NCBI GenBank assembly: GCA_040216555.1
Contig: JAVJOW010000022.1
Location: 124,001-188,000, forward strand
DNA length: 64,000 nt
Direction: 5' to 3'
Source: Arenibacter sp040216555
GTDB lineage: Bacteria > Bacteroidota > Bacteroidia > Flavobacteriales > Flavobacteriaceae
The translations under genes and the position numbers were made by a program. Below, in pieces: positions 51,211-58,840 of this stretch. The first letter of the stretch is position 1, and each line of letters opens with the position of its first letter. The notes beneath the pieces were generated by a model that saw only the letters and a program-made list of their open reading frames with translations, searched no databases and had not been told where the DNA came from.

Positions 51211-52047
51211 ATGAAAAGAATATTGCTTCCTACTGATTTTTCGGACAACTCCATTAAGGCCATTAACTATGCCATAAAGATTTTCAAAAATGCAAAATGT
51301 AACTTTTACCTTATGCATACCTATATGCCCCCAGTGTACGAAGCGGAATATTTGGTAGGAAGTCCAGGTCTGATAGGCTTGGGCGATGTAATGCAGGAAA
51401 CGTCCATGACTCAACTGGAAAAACTAAAAAGTCGATTGGAAAAGGAATACCATAACCCCAATCACAGCTTTGTTGTTCACACTGCTTTCAACACCCTGGT
51501 GAACGAAGTTATGGAAACCGTTGAATCCGAAGGTATACATTTGGTCGTAATGGGCACCAAAGGGGTCACAGGGGCCGAGGAAATCCTATTTGGAACCAAT
51601 ACGGTACATGTTATTAGAAAAGCCAATTGCCCTGTACTAGTGGTACCCCCAAATTTTGAATACGAGAATCCATTGGAAATATTATTTCCAACCGACTATG
51701 AAATTACATACAAACCGGAGAAATTAAGCCAACTTTTGGAGATAGCCAATGAGCATGGATCCCAAATAAATGTGTTGCACGTCTCCACAGGTTATGAACT
51801 AACTCCAGATCAAGAAAAGCAAAAGAAAGGCCTTGAAAAGATTTTGGGCAACAAGGCATTATTCCACGATGTTCCAAATAATGAAATAATAGACGCCATT
51901 AATGCCTTCCAGGCCAAAGAAAAAATCAACCTTCTGGTCATGGTTCAGAATAAACATACTTTTATAGAGCGACTTTTTATTGAGCCTGTTATCAAAAAAA
52001 TAGGTTTCCACGTCACTATCCCCTTTATGGTAATTCCACAATTTTAA
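51211..52047 (+). CDS. universal stress protein (array copy 7)
   Basis: 278 residues. Domain 1 motif GTKGVTGAEEILFGT; domain 2 VQNKHTFIERLFIEPVIKKI. The operator at 51147 drives it together with copy 8, which starts 10 bases after its stop. Confidence 0.88.
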   Translation: MKRILLPTDFSDNSIKAINYAIKIFKNAKCNFYLMHTYMPPVYEAEYLVGSPGLIGLGDVMQETSMTQLEKLKSRLEKEYHNPNHSFVVHTAFNTLVNEVMETVESEGIHLVVMGTKGVTGAEEILFGTNTVHVIRKANCPVLVVPPNFEYENPLEILFPTDYEITYKPEKLSQLLEIANEHGSQINVLHVSTGYELTPDQEKQKKGLEKILGNKALFHDVPNNEIIDAINAFQAKEKINLLVMVQNKHTFIERLFIEPVIKKIGFHVTIPFMVIPQF

Positions 52048-52057
52048 TTAAAACATA

Positions 52058-52903
52058 ATGAAGAATATACTTGTTGCCACCGATTTTTCCAATAATGCCT
52101 ATTGTGCCCTGTTCTATGCATCAAAACTTTTAGCATCGGAAACATGCACATTTTATATTCTAAACACCTATTCGGAACTTACCATATCCCCCGGAAAATC
52201 ACTTCCTATCCTAAATATCAAAAAACATCTGAAGGAACTGGAATCGGAGTCCAAGGAAAAATTAACGCATACCAAGCACAAAATAGTCTTAGACAATGAA
52301 AACCCTCTACATACCTTCCATACCATATCCCAAAAAGGGGACTTGGTAAATATCATAACTCAAAAAATAGAGGAACTTAAGATCCATTTGGTAACCATGG
52401 GGAACAAGGGACTTACAGAAGCTAGCGATGTATTTTTTGGAAGCAATACCATAAAAGTAGCCGATAATCTTAAATGCCCGATATTGGCCATTCCCGGCGA
52501 AATGGATTTCCACCCCATAAAGGAAATCGCATTTGTAACTGACTTGAGAAAGGATTGTGGCCAAAAAACTATAGATCAACTGCTATACATTGCCTCTTTA
52601 TCCAAAGCCTCCATCAGGGTGGTTCACGTTCAGGAACAACATATTCTGAACAAGACCCAAGAGGAGAATAGAAAGAAATTGGAAGAAGGCCTAAGGAATG
52701 TTGGCCATTCCTTCCAATGGATCAAGAATTTTGATGACAAAGCCAAGGTTATAGATGTTTTTTTGGAAAAACTGAAAGTGGATATGTTCGCCATGGTACA
52801 TGAAAAGCGCAATCTTTTTGAAAAACTTACCCGTGAACCAGTCGTAAAAGACATAAGTATGTATTCCGATATCCCATTCTTAATTCTCCCTTCCCAAGAA
52901 TGA
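52058..52903 (+). CDS. universal stress protein (array copy 8)
   Basis: 281 residues. Domain 1 motif GNKGLTEASDVFFGS has Asn for the usual Thr; domain 2 VHEKRNLFEKLTREPVVKDI. The opening is VATDFS instead of PTDFS. It is the second gene of a two-gene operon. Its TGA stop codon (52901-52903) is also the left half of the next operator. Confidence 0.87.
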   Translation: MKNILVATDFSNNAYCALFYASKLLASETCTFYILNTYSELTISPGKSLPILNIKKHLKELESESKEKLTHTKHKIVLDNENPLHTFHTISQKGDLVNIITQKIEELKIHLVTMGNKGLTEASDVFFGSNTIKVADNLKCPILAIPGEMDFHPIKEIAFVTDLRKDCGQKTIDQLLYIASLSKASIRVVHVQEQHILNKTQEENRKKLEEGLRNVGHSFQWIKNFDDKAKVIDVFLEKLKVDMFAMVHEKRNLFEKLTREPVVKDISMYSDIPFLILPSQE

Positions 52904-52912
52904 CCATTGTCA
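52901..52912 (+). promoter_or_regulatory. TGAY-N4-RTCA operator for array copy 9, overlapping a stop codon
   Basis: TGACCATTGTCA; the first TGA is the stop codon of copy 8. -7 box TATATTTA (52936-52943) ends exactly 36.5 bp after the centre; ATG at 52966. Confidence 0.77.
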
Positions 52913-52965
52913 TAGTAACCTTCACGAAAGCCTTTTATATTTAATAAAACTAAAGAAGTATTGTC

Positions 52966-53811
52966 ATGGACAAAAGAATTTTAATTCCTACCGATTTTTC
53001 CAAAAATGCGCTGAACGCCACACGCTATGCCTTGGATCTTTATGCAAAACTTAACTGCGAGTTCTATTTTTTGAACGTTTTCCGTTTGGACAATTACACT
53101 ACAAACACTCTTATAATGCCAGAGCCGGGCAGTGCAGAATACGAAGCGGCCAAAGGGGCATCAGAGGAAGCTTTTGCCAAGCTATTGGACATGCTGGAGC
53201 TACACCACGACAACCCAAAACATAGTTATCACACTATTTCTTCCTTCAATTTTCTCTCAGAGGCCATAAAACAGACCATTGACAGCAAGGATATAGACCT
53301 TGTAATCATGGGTACACAGGGAGCTACGGGTGCCAAAGGTATTATTTTTGGAAGCAATACAGTAAATGCCATGGAGAAAATAAGGGAGTGCCCGGTAATG
53401 GCAATTCCAGATGAACTGCGGTTTTCAACTCCGAAGGAAATTGTCTTTCCTACCAATTATAAATCTGCCTTTAGCCGAAAGGAACTGAATTATTTGATCG
53501 AAATTGCCAAGATGCACAATACGTCCATACGCGTTGTACACTTTACGAAAAAAACTGCACTGGACAAAGATCAAGAAACGCACAAACAACTCTTGGACGA
53601 CATCCTCCAAAGTGTTGACCATAGCTTCCACACACTTACGGATAAGGACATTGCCCAGGGAATAACCTCTTTTGTAGAGAGCAGGAACAGTGACATGATT
53701 GCTTTCATCAACAAAAAACATTTTCTTTTCAATAGTATTTTTTCTAGGCCATTGGTGAAGGAAATTGGTTATGATGCCACCGTTCCTATTTTGGCTTTGA
53801 ACGAATCTTAA
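52966..53811 (+). CDS. universal stress protein (array copy 9)
   Basis: 281 residues. Domain 1 motif GTQGATGAKGIIFGS; domain 2 INKKHFLFNSIFSRPLVKEI, the most diverged of the second domains. Last USP of the array; the small protein gene at 53976 follows in the same direction after 164 bases without an operator. Confidence 0.87.
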   Translation: MDKRILIPTDFSKNALNATRYALDLYAKLNCEFYFLNVFRLDNYTTNTLIMPEPGSAEYEAAKGASEEAFAKLLDMLELHHDNPKHSYHTISSFNFLSEAIKQTIDSKDIDLVIMGTQGATGAKGIIFGSNTVNAMEKIRECPVMAIPDELRFSTPKEIVFPTNYKSAFSRKELNYLIEIAKMHNTSIRVVHFTKKTALDKDQETHKQLLDDILQSVDHSFHTLTDKDIAQGITSFVESRNSDMIAFINKKHFLFNSIFSRPLVKEIGYDATVPILALNES

Positions 53812-53975
53812 ACATTGGATTATGAAATTAGCCATATTGGTTCTTGATATCAACCGAAATAGAAGGTTTTCCAAAACCAATATTTAAAATATACAACACT
53901 TGAGTAGCCATTGAATGAAGACTTGCTCCCAATGGTTATCGAGATGTCCTATTAGTAACACCTAAACAAAAACAG

Positions 53976-54389
53976 ATGAAAAATATTGGAATATGGATGG
54001 ATAGGGAAAAAGCCCATATTATCCGTTTGGACAACAAAGAAGAGAAATTGGAAACCATTTTTTCGGAGATGGAATTTTTTAACCGCAAAGGTACCTCTGG
54101 ACCCAGAGTAAAATCTGGTGTTACCCAAGATGTTACGCACGAACGCACCTATCTGGAAAGGGAAAAGGCACAACTAAAAACATATTTTAAAAAACTCGCA
54201 GACGCCATTGGTGATGCGGATGCCATAGCGATTTTTGGTCCGGCAGACACCAATGAGAAGTTTAGAAAAGAACTGTTGGAACACCACAAAGGCCTTGCAG
54301 AAAAAGTAATAGCTGTGACCAAAGCGGATAGCATGACCGAGAACCAGACCAAAGCCTTGGTTAGGGACTTTTTTGGCCAAAAAAAATAG
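53976..54389 (+). CDS. small eRF1-domain-3-like protein (tentative)
   Basis: 137 residues, soluble. The start KNIGIWMDREKAHII (a beta strand with Asp-Arg) and the C-terminal IAIFGPADTNEKFRKELL followed by a TKADSMTENQT segment resemble the alpha/beta fold of eRF1/Pelota domain 3 and the bacterial release-factor-like (baeRF) proteins. This is a weak resemblance judged by eye. Such proteins may act at ribosomes. It may ride on the transcript of USP copy 9, as no operator precedes it. Confidence 0.45.
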   Translation: MKNIGIWMDREKAHIIRLDNKEEKLETIFSEMEFFNRKGTSGPRVKSGVTQDVTHERTYLEREKAQLKTYFKKLADAIGDADAIAIFGPADTNEKFRKELLEHHKGLAEKVIAVTKADSMTENQTKALVRDFFGQKK

Positions 54390-54422
54390 TTGGTTAATTT
54401 TTAATTGGGAGACCGTTAAAAC

Positions 54423-54430
54423 TAATTTTG
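54423..54430 (+). promoter_or_regulatory. -7 box of the mscS operon, no operator
   Basis: TAATTTTG 31 bases before the mscS ATG is a consensus Bacteroidota -7 box. No TGA-N6-TCA palindrome stands at 36.5 bp, so this operon seems constitutive or otherwise controlled. Confidence 0.55.
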
Positions 54431-54460
54431 CTTTGGCGGTCTTATTAAAATCTATTGCCC

Positions 54461-55360
54461 ATGAACAGTGTCTTGGACTTCTTTAACGATCCCATTGTAT
54501 TACGTTTTACAAAACTTCTATTATGGATAATGGCCATTGTGCTTTTACTTGGGTTTCTTCGTAGGGTACTAAAAAAAAGAATAGAGAACGTCTCGGTTAG
54601 GTATAAGGCACAAAAAGGAGTAGAGATTATTGGCTACGTACTAATTGCACTATTGATCCTAATGGCATTCACGATAGAAAATATTAAGGATTATACCATT
54701 ATCATAGGTCTGTTTACTGCGGGTATAACCTTTACCCTGCAAGAATTGATCCTAAGTATCGCGGGATCCTTCTATATCTTTTTTGTCAAGGTCTATAAGC
54801 CCGGCGACCGTATCGAAATTAATGGCATTAAAGGAGATGTTATAGATATAGATAGTATTTATACGACTTTAATGGAAATTGGAGAATGGGTCAGCAGTGA
54901 CAATTACTCGGGAAGGATCGTCAAGATCAGTAACGCTTTTGTTTTTAAAGGCCCCATAAAGAACTATTCCATGGATTTCCCTTTTGTTTGGGATGAACTT
55001 AATATACTTATAACCTTTGATTCGGATGTTGCACTGGCAAAAAAAATAGCACTGGAAAAGGCCACCGATTTCCTTTCCGAATACACCAGGGCGTCTTTGG
55101 CCAAATGGGAGGAAATGGTGGAGCACTATTATATAGAAAATGCCACTATTGCCCCTACCCTTGCAATTAGTCCAACCGATAATTGGATTGCCATAAATTT
55201 AAGGTATATCACAGATTATAAATTAAGGCGGATTACAAAGCACGAATTGTTCGAGCAAATAGTACAGGCCCTCATGGCTACGGACGACAAGGTAAAACTT
55301 GCTTCCACCACCTTACAACTTCTAAAAATACCGGAATTGGATATAAATCTAAAACAATGA
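54461..55360 (+). CDS. mscS: MscS-family mechanosensitive channel
   Basis: 299 residues from the ATG at 54461. Three N-terminal transmembrane helices (about 13-32, 50-70 and 75-100), the last with the MscS pore-lining pattern of alternating small residues, then the beta domain with KPGDRIEINGIKGDVIDI near 115-132 and the cytoplasmic alpha/beta domain. It releases osmolytes on membrane tension. The next gene starts 1 base after its stop, so the channel is coupled to two nucleic-acid enzymes, an odd partnership. Confidence 0.85.
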   Translation: MNSVLDFFNDPIVLRFTKLLLWIMAIVLLLGFLRRVLKKRIENVSVRYKAQKGVEIIGYVLIALLILMAFTIENIKDYTIIIGLFTAGITFTLQELILSIAGSFYIFFVKVYKPGDRIEINGIKGDVIDIDSIYTTLMEIGEWVSSDNYSGRIVKISNAFVFKGPIKNYSMDFPFVWDELNILITFDSDVALAKKIALEKATDFLSEYTRASLAKWEEMVEHYYIENATIAPTLAISPTDNWIAINLRYITDYKLRRITKHELFEQIVQALMATDDKVKLASTTLQLLKIPELDINLKQ

Positions 55361-55361
55361 T

Positions 55362-56207
55362 ATGGAAAAGGACTTGGAAATTGAAATTCTAAAATCCTCA
55401 GGGGAGCGAGCCAAATTTTCATTGGATAAACTGCGCAAATCCCTGAGGAGCAGTGGGGCCGACCATAATCTTGTGGAACAAATTGTAGACCAGGTAAAAA
55501 ATGAGTTATATGAGGGCATCTCTACCAATGAGATTTACAATAGGGCCTTTGCGCTTCTGAAAAAGAACAAATCGGTCTTTGCTTCAAAGTACAAACTAAA
55601 AAAGGCGCTATACGAATTAGGACCAACAGGCTTTCCCTTTGAACGTTTTGTCGCCGCCATCCTAGCGTATTCGGGCTACCAAACCCGTGTAGATGAAATT
55701 ATGAACGGTATCTGTGTAACCCATGAAATTGATGTAATTGCAGAAAAAAATGGAACGGTCACTGTTATAGAATGTAAGTTCCACTCGGAAGAAGGGCGTA
55801 ACTGCAATGTAAAGATTCCCCTCTACATACATTCCAGATATAATGATGTTAAAGCACATTGGGCCACAAAGAAAACAGAAAACAGGGAACTGGATAAAGG
55901 CTGGGTGGTAACCAATACCCGTTTTACCAGTGATGCCTTAACCTACGGGAAATGTGTAGGATTGTATCTATTGAGCTGGGACCTACCCTTAAATGATGGA
56001 CTTAAGGACCGTATAGATCGTTTGGGACTTTACCCCATCACTGTTTCCACCCTGCTCAGCAACAGGGAAAAACAGTTTCTATTGAGCAGGGATGTTGTTT
56101 TATGCAGGCAACTTTGGAAAGATAAGTTCTTTTTGGACCATTTGGGAATCTCCAATACCAGGAAAGAAAAAATCCTGAACGAAATTAAACAACTTTGCAA
56201 TCATTAA
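55362..56207 (+). CDS. ATP-cone plus PD-(D/E)XK nuclease fusion
   Basis: 281 residues. N-terminal ATP-cone (about 5-90), the nucleotide-sensing module of ribonucleotide reductases and NrdR. Then a restriction-endonuclease-like Mrr-type domain (about 92-210) with candidate catalytic residues Glu94, Asp124, Glu137 and Lys139 (EID and IECKFH). A C-terminal stretch (255-280) may be helix-hairpin-helix. This suggests a DNA nuclease gated by ATP/dATP. Located 3 bases before the beta-CASP gene. No methylase partner, so it is not a standard restriction system. Confidence 0.75.
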   Translation: MEKDLEIEILKSSGERAKFSLDKLRKSLRSSGADHNLVEQIVDQVKNELYEGISTNEIYNRAFALLKKNKSVFASKYKLKKALYELGPTGFPFERFVAAILAYSGYQTRVDEIMNGICVTHEIDVIAEKNGTVTVIECKFHSEEGRNCNVKIPLYIHSRYNDVKAHWATKKTENRELDKGWVVTNTRFTSDALTYGKCVGLYLLSWDLPLNDGLKDRIDRLGLYPITVSTLLSNREKQFLLSRDVVLCRQLWKDKFFLDHLGISNTRKEKILNEIKQLCNH

Positions 56208-56210
56208 AAC

Positions 56211-57581
56211 ATGAATTCTATCAAAATACATTTCTTAGGTGCTTCTGGAACCGTAACAGGCTCCAAATTCTATTTGGAAACCCCCGAATTGAATCTGATG
56301 ATCGATTGTGGTATGTTCCAAGGACTAAAGGAACTCCGACAACAAAACTGGAATCCCTTGCCCATAGATGTTTCTAAAATAGATATGGTGTTATTGACCC
56401 ATGGACATTTGGACCACACAGGATACCTGCCCAGATTACTGAAGGAAGGCTTTAAAGGAAAAATTGTGGGAACGGCACCCACATTGGCGGTTACTCGAAT
56501 AATTCTTTTGGACAGTGCCAAAATACACGAAGAAGAAGCCGAGCAGGCCAATAAGGAAGGATATAGCAAGCACGACCCCGCGCTCCCTTTTTACACCGTA
56601 AAAGACGCAGAGCGAACGATAGATTTGTTTCAATCCCGAGAAAAGGACGTATGGATTACCCTTTCGGAGCACATTCGTTTAAAATATCGCTATAACGGTC
56701 ACATCATCGGCGCTACCTTTATTGAATTGGAAATTTTCGGAAAACTGTTCGTTTTTTCGGGGGACGTTGGCAGATTACATGATGATTTATTGGAAACCCC
56801 TGAACGTCCAAAATGGGCCGATTATCTTTTCGTGGAAAGCACCTATGGGAATAAATTACATCCTGAGGAAGACGTAGAAGCAATACTCAGCGATCTCATA
56901 AAAACAACCATTCAAGAAAGGGGAAATCTGATCATCCCATCCTTTGCAGTGGAGCGACTACAATCGTTAATGTACTTACTATTGCGGTTGTATAAAAAGA
57001 ACAAGATCCCCAATATCCCTATTTTTATAGATAGCCCCATGGGCAACAATGTGTTGTCTGTTTTTGAACAATTTCCACATTGGCATAAACTGCCGATGAA
57101 CGAGTACTATGCCATGTGCAATCACTTCAATATTATCACCTCCTATGCCGACACCTGGAAGACTATTGACGATCCCAGATCTAAAATTGTTATTGCAGGA
57201 AGCGGTATGGTTACAGGAGGCAGGGTTCTTACCTATTTAAAACAGTTGATAGACATCCCATCAACATCGGTTTTATTGGTGGGTTTCCAAGCGGAAGGAA
57301 CCCGCGGACGCCAACTACTGGAAGGGGCCTATGAACTAAAGCTGTTCGGAAAGTATTATCCCGTTAAGGCAAAAATTCATCATTTGGAAAGTCTTTCTGC
57401 CCACGCCGATCAAAGCGAGTTGTTACATTGGATGGAGAAAATCGAAAATATTCCGGAAACAGTTTTCCTTATCCATGGGGAACCTACTTCCCTTGATGCC
57501 TTTAGAGTGAAGATCAGGGATGTTCATGGTTGGAACGTACAAATACCAAAACTCAACGAAATAAAAGAAATTTTCATCTAG
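56211..57581 (+). CDS. metallo-beta-lactamase/beta-CASP RNA-processing-type nuclease
   Basis: 456 residues. The zinc motif LLTHGHLDHTG gives H64, H66, D68 and H69. The beta-CASP insert (about 205-370) contains IAGSGMVTGGR, and the C-terminal RMMBL-type segment has SLSAHADQSEL and FLIHGEP. This is the YSH1/RNase J-like family of endo- or exonucleases acting on RNA. Third gene of the mscS-nuclease operon. Bacterial members of this subgroup often lie near stress genes; the substrate is unknown. Confidence 0.88.
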   Translation: MNSIKIHFLGASGTVTGSKFYLETPELNLMIDCGMFQGLKELRQQNWNPLPIDVSKIDMVLLTHGHLDHTGYLPRLLKEGFKGKIVGTAPTLAVTRIILLDSAKIHEEEAEQANKEGYSKHDPALPFYTVKDAERTIDLFQSREKDVWITLSEHIRLKYRYNGHIIGATFIELEIFGKLFVFSGDVGRLHDDLLETPERPKWADYLFVESTYGNKLHPEEDVEAILSDLIKTTIQERGNLIIPSFAVERLQSLMYLLLRLYKKNKIPNIPIFIDSPMGNNVLSVFEQFPHWHKLPMNEYYAMCNHFNIITSYADTWKTIDDPRSKIVIAGSGMVTGGRVLTYLKQLIDIPSTSVLLVGFQAEGTRGRQLLEGAYELKLFGKYYPVKAKIHHLESLSAHADQSELLHWMEKIENIPETVFLIHGEPTSLDAFRVKIRDVHGWNVQIPKLNEIKEIFI

Positions 57582-57589
57582 AATGGAGA

Positions 57590-57601
57590 TGATAAATCTC
57601 A
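57590..57601 (+). promoter_or_regulatory. TGAY-N4-RTCA operator variant for helical copy 3
   Basis: TGATAAATCTCA (C at the ninth base breaks symmetry). -7 box TAACTTTA (57625-57632) ends exactly 36.5 bp after the centre. Confidence 0.65.
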
Positions 57602-57649
57602 TAGCAGGGATTTTTAAAAGTTCTTAACTTTATCCAAGATCCAAAAAAA

Positions 57650-58078
57650 ATGGAAAAGAAAAATACGGTCACAGTTAACGGGAAGAAAATTGCCCTATTG
57701 CATTGGAAAATCCAACAATGGAAATTGAGGTTTCAATTAATGGATGAAGAAATAGTTTTTATAAAACGCCTATTGGACTCCAATGCCTTTAAGCCCAACA
57801 TCCCCAATCTATTTGAACGTCTACAAGATTACAAAACCCGTTTGCAGGATCACGAAAAAAGAAATGCGGCCGTAAGAGCTCAAATTTCATTGCACGAAAA
57901 CAATTTGGGCAATGCGCTGGATATAGAGGACAGCTCTATTAGTGCGGACGACATTAAAAAGAATGATAGTCTTCAATTGGAGGTCGATGAATGCCAAGGG
58001 GATTACCAAAATCTAAAAAGCGAAATTTTCAATTATACCGGGAGTATTCTTTTAATGAACGAACCAGAAGTGAATTAG
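57650..58078 (+). CDS. small helical protein of an LHx5W family (copy 3)
   Basis: 142 residues, soluble, helical and charged. Residues 17-34 show L-H-x5-W-x6-M-x-E-E (L17, H18, W24, M31, E33, E34), the same spacing as the genes at 19917 and 23308 with Met in place of the second Trp. The C-terminal two thirds form a coiled-coil-like stretch. Monocistronic between the beta-CASP gene and a lipoprotein, with its own operator. Function unknown. Confidence 0.7.
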   Translation: MEKKNTVTVNGKKIALLHWKIQQWKLRFQLMDEEIVFIKRLLDSNAFKPNIPNLFERLQDYKTRLQDHEKRNAAVRAQISLHENNLGNALDIEDSSISADDIKKNDSLQLEVDECQGDYQNLKSEIFNYTGSILLMNEPEVN

Positions 58079-58087
58079 TGGTATAAC

Positions 58088-58099
58088 TGACCAACGTCA
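58088..58099 (+). promoter_or_regulatory. TGAY-N4-RTCA operator for the lipoprotein-ldh2 operon
   Basis: TGACCAACGTCA; -7 box TACCTTAG (58123-58130) ends exactly 36.5 bp after the centre. Confidence 0.76.
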
Positions 58100-58183
58100 T
58101 ATTATTTCATAAGCACTTCCGCTACCTTAGCAACTATTCCTAAAAATCAAAAAAGAAAAACTATTATTATAAAGGAGTATACC

Positions 58184-58840
58184 ATGAAAAAAGTATTAAT
58201 TCTATTCACAATATTACTAACGGGATGTTCTTCTACGAGTTTGGTCGAAAACTGGAAAAACCCTGACATTGTTCTGTTCAATGCCAATAAGGTGTTGATT
58301 GTAGGTATGGCATCAGACGATGATGCAAGAACGGATTTTGAAACGGATATGCTGAAAGAATTTAGTAAACGAAATGTTGAAGCCATGCGCAGTCTTGATG
58401 TTTTTGACGTTTCCTTTACCGATTCCCGTAAGACCGAAAAAGAATTGGATGAAGTGGAACAAAGTCTACTGGACAAAGATTTTGATGCTATACTGTTTAC
58501 CAAAGTTGTTGGTTCTGAGGATAAGGAAAGTTTTTTGAAATCCATTTCTAGATGGAACAATTATCAAGGAAGATTTAATGACGATTATCTAAGTCACCAA
58601 GACATCTATTACGACCAAGGTTACTATGATAAATTTACGGTATACCATGCCGAGACTACCCTTTATTGTATTTGTGAAGGCAAGGAAAGGTCAATGATCT
58701 GGAGGGGAAGTATAGACATCTCCGATCCCAAGAACATTCAAAAAACCATCAAAGATTACATAAAACTTGTTGTGATGGCCATGGAAGACCAAGATCTAAT
58801 CTTTATCAAAGAAGAAAAAAATGAAATTACTGGTCTATAG
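58184..58840 (+). CDS. uncharacterised lipoprotein
   Basis: 218 residues. Lipobox LLTGC with Cys15 after a hydrophobic signal, so it is lipid-anchored. The first mature segment SLVENWKNPD leads into an alternating beta/alpha pattern (KVLIVGMASDDDAR, then DFDAILFTKVV) that resembles DUF4136-like or TPR-free lipoproteins, but I do not recognise the family with certainty. Its last 20 bases overlap the start of the second lactate dehydrogenase, in a different frame. Operator at 58088. Confidence 0.7.
   Translation: MKKVLILFTILLTGCSSTSLVENWKNPDIVLFNANKVLIVGMASDDDARTDFETDMLKEFSKRNVEAMRSLDVFDVSFTDSRKTEKELDEVEQSLLDKDFDAILFTKVVGSEDKESFLKSISRWNNYQGRFNDDYLSHQDIYYDQGYYDKFTVYHAETTLYCICEGKERSMIWRGSIDISDPKNIQKTIKDYIKLVVMAMEDQDLIFIKEEKNEITGL

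Noticed and set aside
45235..53811. USP array as a transposon- or repeat-driven amplification
   Set aside because: No insertion sequence, direct repeats or target duplications are visible, and the copies are strongly diverged, so the duplication is old.
53844..53853. TTGATATCAA palindrome upstream of the 53976 gene
   Set aside because: N2 spacing between half-sites; cannot be the same operator, though a box AATATTTA lies near the expected distance.
55362..56207. Mrr-type restriction system
   Set aside because: No methyltransferase or specificity gene is linked, and the ATP-cone fusion points to nucleotide regulation.
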